Shown here piece by piece: positions 23,795-35,358 of a stretch of 64,000 bases of DNA. Within the stretch, counting starts at the first letter, position 1; each line of letters opens with the position of its first letter. The stretch comes from Climacium dendroides (taxonomy: Eukaryota; Streptophyta; Bryopsida; Hypnales; Climaciaceae): the NCBI GenBank assembly GCA_950106755.1, contig OX467086.1:10682001-10746000 (forward strand), read 5' to 3'. The position numbers and the translations under genes are program-made. The notes under the pieces were generated by a model, which saw nothing but the letters and a program-made list of their open reading frames with translations, had not been told where the DNA came from and did no database searches.

Positions 23795-23845
23795 CTAGGG
23801 TTTTAAAACCCTAATTTAGTGGCAGCTAGGGTTTCGAAACCCTAA
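23795..23845. repeat. palindromic telobox pairs, CACTA copy 2
   Basis: TAGGGTTTTAAAACCCTA (23,796-23,813) and TAGGGTTTCGAAACCCTA (23,827-23,844) are perfect 18-base palindromes made of two facing teloboxes, 31 bases apart and preceded by GTGGTGGC/GTGGCAGC. The same block is in copy 1 at 11,364. Confidence 0.88.
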
Positions 23846-24249
23846 ATTAGTGGCAACTACAAAAAAACGACTATCAAAATATATGACTACAAAATATGAT
23901 TGAGGAAAAATATGACTAGGTGCTTTTTAAACATATTCCCTATCCAAATTGTTTTTGGACTACTCTAAAAGAAAAAATCTTACTATCATAGAGATGTGAT
24001 TGCAAAATATGACTAAAGAAAAAATATGACTAGAAAACATGACTAGACGTTTCCTAAATATGTTTCCTATCGTTCTCTATGAAGTATTTTGGTATTCCCA
24101 ATGGCCATATATTATACATCCATAATGTATAAAGCTAAAATATGACTCGCAGTCATATTTTTTTTACCTACAAAAATATGACTACAAGTAGTCGCCAATC
24201 ATCTTTAGTCATAATTCTGCAATCATAAAATACTACCATTGTTGTAGTG

Positions 24250-24345
24250 GCGGAGAGGCAAGAGAGTAGGAGTAGAGAGGCAAGCAAAAGTAGAGAGGTG
24301 AGTGGGAGTGGAGAGGCGAGCGAGAGTGGGAGCAAAGAACAAGCG
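24250..24345. repeat. GAGAGGCAAGAG minisatellite, right of CACTA copy 2
   Basis: Units such as GCGGAGAGGCAAGAGAGTAG continue the pattern seen at 20,640-20,716, here degenerating into GTGGGAG-type repeats. Confidence 0.7.
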
Positions 24346-25249
24346 GGAACTCACGGAGGTGGGGAGTGTAGCCATTAGTGGCTAACCCTAACCTTGATGC
24401 TCTAAGATTCTAAATTAATCCTACTATTGATAACTGTTTATTTAGGGGTACTTTAGCTGAAATCAAAGCATATCCTTGAGAGATCCTCCAATATCTGGTT
24501 TTCTTTACTCCCAGACAATGAATTTTCATCCTCTTATGAAGAAGTGGATCTAATTTTTTGCCTAGATTTTTATTGCTTGGTTAATTTATGCTTTCTTTTT
24601 ATTTAAACCGATTTTATTGCCTCATGATTTGAATGTCAATAGGTCAAGTTACAATTTTGATCAGCTCATCTTACACTAGCTGCCAATTCTTCCTGTATAT
24701 TGAGTTAGATACGTCTTTAAGTCTTCAAGTATGTTTAAAAAGCCGTTGACAAAGGGGTTAATGCCCCAAATTGTCAACCTTTAAAAGAAATTTGAAGTTG
24801 ACGTGAAAGTCAACTATTAGAAAATTCTCAATAAAATAAAACAATCATCAAAGTCAATGTAAAGGATAGAATAGTAGTCATAGAAAGAAATAGCATAGTA
24901 TGCAAAAGACATTGTTGTAGTCCAAATAAGATAGAAATTTCATAAAACATTATAAAACAAACAATGTTTTAAAGAGAAAAATTAAAAATTGAAGAAAGGA
25001 ATCATGGCTCAAGAGTAGGACTTTGAGGAGGCCTTGGAAACCCGATTTGAAGAAACAAACCCCAAGGTATTCTCCTAAACCTCTCTTTTTCTGTTAAATT
25101 TCTTTTAAAGTTGTTTATGCTTTAGGAATGAATAAAAGATCATGACACCCCAGTCTAGTATTCCAACATGGCTACAAAACTAAATTATAAATATATACTA
25201 CATTGTTTGCATATGGGACGGATTAAAAAATTGTAAACTATACCATTCT
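24346..25249. other. intergenic, no gene recognised
   Basis: Starts moderately GC-rich (CTAACCCTAACC at 24,383-24,394, telomere-like but isolated) and becomes AT-rich. No domain or repeat is recognised. Confidence 0.5.
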
Positions 25250-25515
25250 AGTAGTAAGTACACCATCTTGAAAATCAGTATTGAAGGAATGATTTTAGAA
25301 CATCCACCAAAAGAAACTTTGACCCTTCATAAATTTTCTAACAATATCCAAATTCCTCCAAAATCAAGATGGAAGGGATGGTTTTAGAACATCTACCAAA
25401 AAAAACTTTGATCCTTCCTTACTTTTGCATATGTTATTTAAATGTCTCCAAAATCAATATGAAAGAAAAGATTTTTGAGCATCTTCCAAAACTTTGATCC
25501 TTCCTAGCTTTTGTA
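25250..25515. repeat. ~91-bp tandem repeat, three copies
   Basis: Three units with CTCCAAAATCAA(G/T)ATG(G/A)AAGG, TTTTAGAACATC(T/C)ACCAAAA and ACTTTGATCCTTCCT start near 25,263, 25,354 and 25,446. A partial relative (GAGCATCTCCAAAATAAAATCT) lies at 53,340. The unit is not coding. Confidence 0.8.
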
Positions 25516-28148
25516 TACAACATACACTACATGCTAATTCACTCAAAGAGTCTTGAAGTTTGAATGAGTTTTTGAAATTGTAGTTTTTGAATACTACTCT
25601 GTAAACAATCTTGTAAACTGCAAGCATTGCCTAAAAGAAGGTGAAGAAAAAAGGGAAAACCTTGAAGGTCAATGCACACTCTAAACTAAGTCATTGATAA
25701 AATATTTTGAGATTTTTTATTCTGCACAAAAATTAGTCTACAAGTTGTTATCTCTATAACCAAAATACAAGTATTCTATAATATATTGCCACTTCCTTAG
25801 AGCTCACCTAGATACCTTGATTGACTTATTGCAACACTACTCATTCTAGCTACCTGCTAGTCTCTTGATGGAATCTGAATTGTTTTCGAGGGGATCATTG
25901 ACAATACTATTGATGAAGGTGGTAATTTAAGGCTATTTCAATTGGGAAGAGAGTAAGTATGTACATATGTGCTTATGGATCCACCAAAGAAGAGGTGAAG
26001 TTCTAAAGACCATCAATGGGACATAACAACACTAACATAGATTTCTTGCACCACTACTAGAATTAGGCTACAAAAAATCAAATGTTAACTTTAATATGTT
26101 GCTGAGATTTTTAGTTGCCCTTAAATTATATATTTTTTACATTACTTCCGTGTTAATTCAACCCTAATAATAATGATTGGAGTTAACTTGTACGTAGCAC
26201 AAATGCCATATATTCTTTTGCTTCAGGTAGGGGATTCAATTTCAAAGTGCCGTGTCAAGTAGAGGGAATTTGCTTTGGAAAAATGTTAGATTTTTTGCTA
26301 CAACAAGACGTACCTCATGATATAATAAGATACAATAATATAAAATATAAGATGTATTACTTCAAAGTAAAATGAATGCATCATTTGTTGCATAAAAAGT
26401 CATCTAATATAAAGTGCATACAATTCCACATATATAGGTATATAACTTTGTATAGAATATGCACAAATACTATATTTCAATACATGTGTAATATGTACAA
26501 GTCAAATGTATAGATACTCATATATATTATGTATAAATATCATGCAAGTTGTATACAATACCATATAAGTGTTTGTAAAACCTTTAAAAATATAGTTAGA
26601 CTTTTAATGAGTGCCATATTTGCTTCAAAACTCCAAATCATATGTATCTTAGTATTACAAAAGCTACTAAAATATTGTGGAACCACTCAAAAATCTAAAA
26701 CAAAGAAAGATATTTTCATATGTTATAATTTGTTGAAGCTAACACTCTTAATTTTGAAGGTAGCTATACATCCCTTCACTTTAGAGCTCATAACTTTTAC
26801 ATAATCAAAAGTGTAATGACTTTTTGAAAAGATTAAAAAAAATATTATATAGTCATTCTAATATCAAATCAAAATAATATATTTTTGTATTTTATATCTT
26901 GTCAAAATTGAGATTTTCAATCTCAAAGTCAACTCCTCTCTCTTTCACTTCTAAACCCATAACTTTGATTTACTAATTCTAAATTAACAATATAATACTT
27001 TTTTTGAAAAGCTAACAAAAATATTTTCAAAAAATTTAGATTTCAAGTGAATTTTTTTTATTGTTATACATGGTCAAAATTTTCTCTCTTCAATTGAAAG
27101 GCAATTCTTCACTACTTCACTCCCTAGCCCATAACCTGCATTTCTTAAGTTCAAACTAAGAATGTGATATCTTCTTGGAAAGCTAACAATTTCACATATA
27201 GGCACACTAAATCTAAAAATTAAATACTTCTTCACCACATAATTATAAGTGCCCAAAATTCTAATCTTCAACTCTTTAGCAACTAATCTTCTCACTCCAT
27301 TAAGTATGACTTTCTTATACAAACTCCAAATGAAATGAGTTAAAAAAATTTGAATTTAAAAAATAATAATAATATATTTACAATTTTTTAATTCAAAATT
27401 CACAATATACAACATACTATGTTCTTTAAATATATGACCCAATTAAACAATTATGAGAAGAAAGAAGAAGAATCCCTTCTTTAATTTCCACTTTATCTTC
27501 CACCTCCAATATACAAATCAAGTAGACATTAGCCCATATCTTGACCATGTGGCTCACTTAACACCCATTAGCCATCTTTATTGATCATACAAGTCCTTAT
27601 CTTTATTTAGAAGACTTATCAGCCTCAAGTTCAACTAAAACATAAACTATTTTCATTTTTCTTTTCTACAAATTCATACACATAAAATTAAATTTAAAAA
27701 ACTATTTTAAGTACAAAAATAAAAATTAGTATAGATTAGCTTTTATCCTAATTGAAAAATTAAGCTATAGTGTAGTTCATTCTAGGGAGGCAATTTAATA
27801 GGATTACTTTTTTATTTTCTAATTGGCCATAGCAACCAAAGTAATAAAGAAAAATGTTTCTTAACCACAAGTACATGTGTTATCATTGTGCAATAATACT
27901 AATTGCAGAATTTCACCCTTCGCTCTTAAGGGCCACAAGGGTTAAAAATTACTCCTTAATTCTATTTTTTTATACTTTATATTTTTTATTTTATTTTTTT
28001 GGCCTTAATCTTTATCTTTTTATCTTTTTCCTCCAAATCAATATTTCACCAACTCAACTTCATAGTATAGCTCAGACTCTTCAACTTTCAAATAGGACTG
28101 ATTGCTTTAAATTTAGTCTTTGTCTCCTACTTGGGAACCCAGGTACAA
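25516..28148. other. AT-rich intergenic DNA
   Basis: Many short frames exist, but none has a recognisable domain or credible start. A paired structure of similar 3'-trailing sentences (CATAACTTT..., about 26,790, 26,960 and 27,130) suggests a degenerate ~180-base repeat. Confidence 0.45.
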
Positions 28149-28698
28149 TTAGTTCTACTACAAGTCTACAACAAACCACGAGCGTACAAGTGGTTTCTAA
28201 TAAACTATAATTTTAACTTCAAAATTTGAGCATTGTTTACTAATGATTATAAGATTCTACTCCCAAAATTTCAAACTCAAATAAAGCATGGAATGATTTT
28301 TACAAGAGGTTAAAAATGCACTAAAATGACATGTTTTTTAACTCAAATATTTTTAGAGAACACATTTAGATGACTATTGCATTAATATTTAACTCAAAAT
28401 GAGCTTTCAATAGAGAGTTATTTTTAGGAATTTTTTGTTCATTTTTTAGACAATTTTTTTTATGTAATATAGGGGTGTGAAAGATATTTTTTAGTTCTAT
28501 AGTGTATCTTTTTACTTCAAAAATTTGTAACTAATTATTATTAACAAATAAAATATCAATAATTCAAAATATAAACTTTCAAAGTAGGAAAATCTATTCA
28601 TATTTTTTCAATTAATTTTATTTAAAATTCAAAAAGTATATAGGGGTCCAAAGGTTTGTTTGCATGCTAGAATCAAAAAAGGGGGAGTGCCCCCCAAG
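28149..28698 (+). repeat. dispersed repeat R4, copy 1
   Basis: This ~550-bp segment is about nine-tenths identical by eye to 58,064-58,627. It starts TTAGTTCTACTACAA and ends GGGAGTGCCCCCCAAGC. In copy 2 the two ends form an imperfect inverted repeat (GGGGGGGCACT against AGTGCACCCCCC), suggesting a small DNA element. Here the G-rich left end is lost. Confidence 0.85.
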
Positions 28699-29745
28699 CT
28701 TGGGAATCATCAAATTTTCTTCACCAATTTCTCAAGATTTTTTTTCACTCATGAGGCTTTGACATTTCAAAATTACTCTCCTAATTGGCAAAACCTTATA
28801 ACTTTCTTATAATATACCCAATTAAGGTACGTTCGCATTTACTTTTAGTGACCAGCAGAGAAAGAACGGTAATGAAGTCAAACACTTGCGACTACTGTAT
28901 AGTTTATTGTTTCAGTTTCGGGGGCCACCTATCAAGGCATAGGATTTGAGAGTTGAATTAAGCAAGGACTGCTTCATTCACATATGTCAACGTTATGGAG
29001 ACTTAGTACTTGACTATAACGTAGGAGCGTAGCTATAGTGCAGGAGTAGTCACACCAGACGAAAGTTGGTGGAGGTGAATAGGTAGAAGCAAGCGTGACT
29101 GGGCGTTGTTGATAGAGCTTGTCGAGGGAGGTGCCACTGTGAAGTGAGTTTGTTGGCATGGCAAGGTGAACGCAGCAAAGAAGTTTTCAGGTGACCACCG
29201 TGGAGGGCGTACGACGGAAAGGATTTCAGTCAAAAATGCTCGGACATGTGCACTAGCGATAGTCGTTTCCTTACAATCTCATAGAGTATCCAGACTGTGA
29301 AGAGGAGCTCATGATAGGCAAGTCCAGCCATTGTTGTGTAGTAGAGATCATTGACAAGGGAACAGGCCGCGCCTTTCAAAGAACAACAGAGCTTCGACAA
29401 AGTCGTCTACCTTCTCCTTCTTCTTCAGGTTCAAACTCTTCTCATTTAGCACTTGGACTTCCATGTTCTCATCTTCTTGTCACTTGAGTCCACTGCAGTT
29501 GTGGCGCACACCACGCTATTTTGTTTAGGGTTTCCATGTCGTAGGTGCTCAAGTCCCTGTCTGTTCGTGAAAGATAGTAGTTGTACAAGTTACTGTAATT
29601 ATGTCGACGTATGCAAGTTCCGTTGCACAGCCATGGCATCGTCTCCATGTGCTAAAAGAGCGTGAAAATGAATGGCACAACACTGTCTATGGAATGAATT
29701 TTCATAACCACAATGACATTGTAGAGGGATCCTATAGGCTTTGCC

Positions 29746-31362
29746 ATGGACACCGCCATGTGTCATGAGGAGTTCACTTCAATTACGTCACTCATTCTTG
29801 TCCTCTTGTTGAATACGCATCGGGACTTGGCCCTTGTGGCTGAAGATTTTGACAATGGCGACGGGGCTGCCTTCGATGATGCACTTATGGCTATCTGTTC
29901 AGACAGCGGCGCACCAGACGTGGACGTAGTGTTCCATGTAGCGTTGCAGCATTGGCATATATGGTCTAGCCTAAGTGTCCTTGACAAAGACCTCGGTTTT
30001 TGGGTGAAACCCCGATCCACCACATGGTTTTCAAGATTCTTGGTAGAGGAATACGACGATAAGTGCTAGATCCAGATTTTCAGGATGACCAAGCACTCTG
30101 TCTTCTACTTGTCCAATATTGTGGCACCATTCATCGCTAAGAATAACACACGGTACTGCCTAGCTATTCCAGTTCCCGTGCATTTGGCATGCACTCTTTT
30201 CAAACTCAGCCATAGAGCGAGTCTCCTCATATGTAGTGAAATTTTCGCCATGGGCCGCAGCATTGTCTCTATGATGCTGAGGGATGTCGTTTTTGCAATC
30301 AACATTGCTTTGCGCCAAGAAATCTCGTGGCCTTCAGGTGAGGCTGTCGAAGGAGTTGCAATTGACTTCCAGTGCCTCTACGGACTGCTTGGCATCGTGG
30401 GTGCCATAGATGGTACCCACTTTGCCATAGCCAAACCGAAAATTGGAGCGGCAAACTATTTCTACTTCAAGACTGGTGGTTACAGTAAACACTGTCAAGT
30501 TGTGGTGGATTCTGGAAAGCATTTTGTGAACATGAATGTCGGGATGCCCGGCTCCACGAATGACTCTCGAGTCCTTCACAGATATGTTCTCTTCCATCGA
30601 AGGCAACGTGGAATGCTGTGGCCCAGGGTGGAATCCTTTTATGGATTCACACCTTGTCTACTTTGAGACGTTGGTTATCCACTTCTGCCCTGGCTGATGG
30701 TTCTCCATTGCTAGGATAGAGACCTTCCTATGGCGGACACCTTATTCAATTGGAAGTTGAGCAAAGGGTGTGTTGTAGTTGCGTTTGCGTTCCTGAAGTA
30801 GACATTCCGTGAGCTGCATTCGAAGTCCGACTTGCATGTGACGTTCCTCCCAGACGTGGTAGTCTACTGCTGTATTCTTCACAACATTCTACTTAAACAA
30901 AGTCATAAGGAAGTAGAGTGCTTGCTTGAAGTTCTACAACATGAGGGGGGACACACTTCTTATCCGGATGAGGAAGCACTACAAGAAAACCTGTCCAAAT
31001 TGACAAAAACTGGTCCGAATTGACAGAAATCAGCCCCTCCTAATCTACAGAAAATTGACAGGTTTTTGTCAATTTGGACAATTTTCTGTCAATTCGGACA
31101 ATTTTTTGTCCTAATTGACAGAAACTTGTCAAATTTCTGTAGATTAAGAGGGGCTGATTTCTGTCAATTAGGACCAATTTCTCTTGTAGTGAAGGGCGGC
31201 CAACCATATCTGTCGAAGTTGCGGACCAACTTTAGGACATGCAGGAGGCTCTGCAGAAGCGGACACAATTAGGCATTCTATTGTCGCTACAACGAGTGGC
31301 GCCAACACCTAAATGTAGGTGCAGTGCTCCATCCCCAAGTCATTTTTCTTACGTGTTGTAGC
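29746..31362 (+). pseudogene. Harbinger (HARBI1/ALP1-like) transposase, five nonsense codons
   Basis: One reading frame carries the plant HARBI1-like order: KPRSTTWFSRFLVEEYDDK, a helix-turn-helix region (LFKLSHRASLLICSEIFAMG), then GIVGAIDGTHFAIAKPK with the first catalytic Asp, YFYFKTGGYS, and MPGSTNDSRVL with the second Asp. GYPLLPWLM and KSDLHVTFLPDVVVYCCILH follow. The third acidic residue expected before the AFxxLK motif is not visible (CVVVAFAFLK). Premature stops are TAG 30,067, TGA 30,664, TAG 30,712, TAG 30,799, and a TAG in the tail after the MITE. No frameshift is needed apart from the MITE at 30,977-31,191. The start is uncertain, as more N-terminal sequence may lie in 28.9-29.7 kb. 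It once cut and inserted the element with its Myb-like partner. Confidence 0.88.
30977..31191. mobile_element. CACTA-type MITE nested in the transposase
   Basis: A 215-bp, nearly fully palindromic element runs from CACTACAAGAAAA to TCTCTTGTAGTG, flanked by AAG on both sides (30,974-30,976 and 31,192-31,194). Arms share AATTGACAGAAATCAGCCCC and the sequence after it, and the centre has tandem TGTCAATT(T/C)GGACAATTTT units. Taking out the element plus one AAG returns the host gene to its frame, which confirms the boundaries. It shares CACTACAAGA with the large CACTA copies but not their ATATGACT array. Confidence 0.92.
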
Positions 31363-31849
31363 TCTACTTTCATGCTTAGAATGTAAATTGTGGACTAATT
31401 GTGCTCAGACACGGAGACAAGGAATTTTTTTTCTTTATTACAATGTACACAGTGGACATATTTTCTTAGAGAGTGGGGGACTACTCCGCCGCCACGGACT
31501 ATAGGGTGCCTTCATTGTCATGCATATACGTACATGACCCTGGCTTATTGGTAGCTACTGTCAACGTCGTTGACAAAACCCTGGTCCTCATACTCGATCG
31601 CTGACACTGTTGAAATATACTGCCGTGGTGTACAGTTTTTTGGGGGGCCAGAAGAGTGCCGAAACACAACTACGGAGTCTGAACTAAGCAACGCTACCAA
31701 TGGCAGCAACGGGGCCTCCGACTGCACCCTCTGCATCTTCTTCTCTCATAGCAGTTTTGAGATGACATGTAGGAGTACCTGTAGACAGGTCTTGTATAGA
31801 GTGCACCTTCTTGTAGGATACGTCGGTGAGGCTAGTGCTTAGCACTATA

Positions 31850-33027
31850 GATAACTAGCCAAGCACTGTACAACTTCACCTTGCTTTTGAATGGCAAGTT
31901 TTACATTCTCGTTTGTCAATCACGCATGGTCATGGAGGCGGCGGTCACACTCGCGCTAGTACTCCATTTGTTCTTGGAAAAGTAGTAGTTGCTGGTTGAT
32001 TTCGCTTGCCTCCAATTCACGGCTTGCATTGTCCATCTCCTTCATTTGTTCCGCCATTGCATTGCCTGTCATGCGGGTAGCATCGGCAATCACTGAATGT
32101 CCGGAGATGCTCTTCCTCCTAACACCGATGTTCCCCAGGTCGTCGACCGCCGCTGATTTCCGCTGTATCAAAGGAACTCAGAATCTGCGGCACAACTCCA
32201 GTTGGCAAGATCGGCCGTTGACCTACCGTGGGGCCAACTCTTGCTGTGGCCTTGTCTAAACCCAACAACACCCCCGCCTTTCTTCCACTAGCAGGAGTGC
32301 TGAGGTTTTGTCTTGATTGTATGCCATCCTCAGACATGTCGAGTGAGTCGAACATGGATGCGGTCTCCACAAAGTCTTGCAGTCCTCTAGCATTGTCCCC
32401 CACGTCTTCACTGCTGCTCAAAGTGGGCTTGTAAAAATAGTCAACTCCAATGTCACTGTTGTTCACTAGCGTCTTGTACACCGAGTCACCTATGGACATT
32501 AAGTCCCGCTAATGTGGTGGCATCATGGAGGGCTTGGAGCCATACTAGTCATTGATGTGGTTGAAAAGGTCTAGCGAGAAACATCGAGGCAGGCCCTCCG
32601 CTTTGCGAGATGAAATCAGCAGCTCCCAGAATGTAAGGCCGTTCTCATCACTGCGTGTTTGGAAGTCTGTGATGCGCTTGTATTCAAATATCATTTGGTT
32701 CCATTTGCTTTTACACGCGCTTCCATCGCGATGACAAGGTGAAAACCCCGCCCGCATGACAATGGCACTGATGCGCTGCCACTTGCTAGAATCAGTGTCC
32801 ATGAAGTCTCTAGCATCAACGGTGTTCTGTTCGCGCATGAAGAGGTCTTGCTTGGCAGCTACTAGAACATGTACCTCCTATGCATTCCAATTCAGACCAC
32901 GTTCTTTTCTCGGGTGCTTCAACGGTGCTCTAGCAGAGGCCTGGTCTACCTCTGTCATCGTAGAACTGCCTATACCCAACACCCTATGAGCATGGCGAAC
33001 ACCAGTCTGCTGAACACTGACCTGCAT
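31850..33027 (-). pseudogene. Myb/trihelix-like Harbinger partner protein, broken
   Basis: From ATG 33,027 (or 33,025 region; a second Met lies at 32,958) the minus-strand frame gives RKERGLNWNA, a stop, then EVHVLVAAKQ, SSKWQRIS, GSACKSKWNQMIFEYKRI and FWELL. This is the spacing of Trp residues and the CKxKW motif of plant Myb/SANT-trihelix proteins, which Harbinger elements use as a DNA-binding partner of the transposase. A Ser/Gly-rich linker and a coiled-coil-like tail (AEQMKEMDNASRELEASEIN) follow. Premature stops are TAG near 32,878 and two TAGs near 32,540-32,500. After a frame change near 32,160 there is a TAG and a TGA near 31,955-31,910. It converges on the transposase gene. No intact protein can be made. 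Confidence 0.82.
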
Positions 33028-34052
33028 GCCTACGCATGACATTAAGATTGAGATGTTAAAATGTCAATGGTATGGCGTGCATGCGTAGAAAGAGTAGTGC
33101 GAAAGGCCCTACCCAGGATCAGTGAATGTACACCAACAAGCATACACAGGAGTGGATTTTCTGACCTTCACTGTTGAAAGCCGTGATTGTTATTGCTTGC
33201 GTAGAAGTGGGAGTGCGTTGCTGACCTGTACAAGGAATAGTACCAGCTCGTCAACAAGAGCAACAAAGTGAACTTCAAAATAGCAAGACAACCGCAATTC
33301 AATGTACAAAACAACTACGACAAGAACCCGGTTGATGTCACTAACCGGTAGTCCCGATAAAGCTACCACCGTAGCGCAGAAACCACATTCGACCAATCGA
33401 GGGATTCTCCATTCTACCAACGTTTTCTTCAAATGACCACTGTAGCTGTAAGGATGATGATGACAGTAAAGCGAGATCCCTTACACGGGTCTCACTGGAC
33501 GACAGCGCTCATGCATCAGTAGATGGAAATGAAGCGCTCAATTCTTTGACTATTACAAACTGCAGTCTCTCACAATTTCTCAACTTCGATTAGTGAGGGT
33601 GATGACAATCTATAGGGACGCTTCCATTTGTACAGAATTCGTGCTATAGCGGCGGCTTCCTCATTCAATTCATTCCGGCCTTCTGTTGGTGCACATTACG
33701 TGCATGGCATGGACGCGCTGCATGGCGCTTGAAGGGAAATATTAAATTATGCTAACGCAGTCGTCTTAGATTAATCGGCCTCCCTGGGGCCAATTAACTT
33801 AAGACGCTCCTTCAATTCAGAAATCTATGGAAACGACTGATTTAGTAGCTCATTAATGTCCACCGTTGTCTGTTTGTAAGTACTATGTCTGTCCCTTGCC
33901 ACGGAAGCAACCACTGCTCTTTCTGCCATCCACGTTGTCTTCCACATCGGCTCGAACGCTACAAAACAACGCAGGTGTGAATGTTCTCGCAAAGGAACTT
34001 CCTTAACAAGGGTGTAAACCTTCGTGAAGCAGCAAGTGCAAACGTACCTTAA

Positions 34053-35100
34053 ACTCATAAACTCCAATTTTGGCTTATAGCACAACCAACCACACACTTA
34101 TCTTAGCTACCATCTACTCTCACTTTGAATTGCTCAAGGACTAAATTTGCATACAACAAATTTCAACTAGGCTCACGAATCAACTTCCATATTAAATTTA
34201 ATCAATCAGCTCACTTTTACACGTGCACCAGCTTAGATTTTGTTCCATAAATTTTCAATTACACACATACTTCAATTACACTCATTCTCAACATTGAACA
34301 CCCATTTGGTTAGAAATGTTTTCTTTTATTAATCCACATTGGTGATCAAATCATTGTTATACAACTTGCCTCTTCCTATACCATATCCATCTAGTCTCTC
34401 ATACATTGCTTCTCTACTTTTCCAACTTGAACACACCATGCTCATATACCAACTACACTCTTAATTCACAACTCATTCTCAAATTAAATTCCATCTCACC
34501 ATCCACACAAACTCCAATTTGATCTACATAAAAGAAAGAAAATTATACAACTCTACTAGCTGGGACTTGCACTAGAACTCTTCAATAATGAGTGACAACA
34601 ACTTCAAATTAGACATCTAAATAGGAATTGAAACTTGGTAGTTACCACCCAAGAAGAGACGACCTAACCATCTAGTATTAACTATCAAATTGAACTAACA
34701 TCTAATTTGGCTCCAAATTTGAATTGGATATATTTAGCTACTTAGTTGGCATTCTACCATTTGTGCACTTGAATCCCAGTTTTGGCTCATACTTCACTCC
34801 AAAATTCACTCTAAATTGGTTAAATTTAGTTATTAAAATTACCAAATTGGACACTAAACATGGATACAACCTCTATCCAAAACAATATAAAATACAACCA
34901 AAATACATATCAAAAATCCAAAAATGAGTCTAAATTGGTTATCTACAATTAGGATTAACAATTGTTTACTAGAGGTATATTTATTTTTCAAAAGAACCAA
35001 TATTCTATTTGCATGAACTTAAATATGCATTTAACAATAGTAATAACATACTTTGCATGGTTTGACTTAATCAAAGGATTGACTAGCTTTTTAACCAACG
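34053..35100. other. intergenic, nothing recognised
   Basis: AT-rich sequence resumes immediately outside the Harbinger end. No domain-bearing frame is seen. Confidence 0.5.
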
Positions 35101-35114
35101 TTGTTGGTTAAGAC

Positions 35115-35275
35115 TTCTTTCAATAAGTTTAACCATACAATAATATTGTTCATTATTACAACCTTTAAAACATCTTTTAAATGTCTTTTCTCAGTTACCA
35201 TACAATAATATTGTTCATCACTGAGACCTTCAAAACATTTGTTAAATGTCACTTCTTGGTTGTTAAGCTCAATAC
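35115..35275. repeat. ~65-bp tandem repeat, two copies
   Basis: CCATACAATAATATTGTTCAT occurs near 35,132 and again near 35,197, with related flanks (ACCTT(T/C)AAAACAT and GTTAAATGTC-type). A short minus-strand frame crosses it but is a product of the repeat. Confidence 0.75.
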
Positions 35276-35358
35276 ATCCAACTTGCAATAAGATCGTCAA
35301 GGAATGAGCATCACATAGAAGATTTTCATACCATTCTTGAAACTTTCATAAATATGTT

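Larger units (their letters stand above)
20717..24249. mobile_element. CACTA transposon, copy 2 (3.5 kb)
   Basis: The element starts CACTACAACAAAAGCAGTG and ends GTTGTAGTG. About 40 terminal bases pair with the inverted right end (shared GTATTTTATGATTGCA-like sequence). Flanking triplets are GCA (20,714-20,716) and GCG (24,250-24,252), a one-base mismatch to a 3-base duplication. It has a large subterminal palindrome array on the left (20,750-21,640), scattered ATATGACT half-sites on the right (23,880-24,230), a purine-rich tract (22,155-22,520) and palindromic teloboxes (23,795-23,845). These sub-parts are in the same order as in copy 1. No transposase domain is found, so it appears non-autonomous. 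The 22,540-23,640 interior has no counterpart in copy 1 and may be a later insertion or captured sequence. Confidence 0.88.
28826..34048. mobile_element. 5.2-kb PIF/Harbinger-type transposon, degenerate
   Basis: The ends GGTACGTTCGCATTTACT (28,826-28,843) and, inverted, GGTACGTTTGCACTTGCT (34,048-34,031) agree at 15 of 18 positions. TTAA flanks both sides (28,822-28,825 and 34,049-34,052). PIF elements prefer TTA/TAA targets, so TTAA is close but not textbook. The interior is clearly GC-richer than its surroundings. It holds both genes expected of the superfamily: a DDE transposase on plus (29,746-31,362) and a Myb/trihelix-like partner on minus (33,027-31,850), convergent. Both are pseudogenes. 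A 215-bp CACTA-type MITE is nested in the transposase. Confidence 0.85.

Noticed and set aside
24383..24394. CTAACCCTAACC as an interstitial telomere
   Set aside because: Only two telomere-like units. Too short to distinguish from chance.
29453..29665. Separate small gene upstream of the Harbinger transposase
   Set aside because: Lies inside the transposon, ends in a different frame and shows no motif. Probably leader or broken N-terminal sequence.
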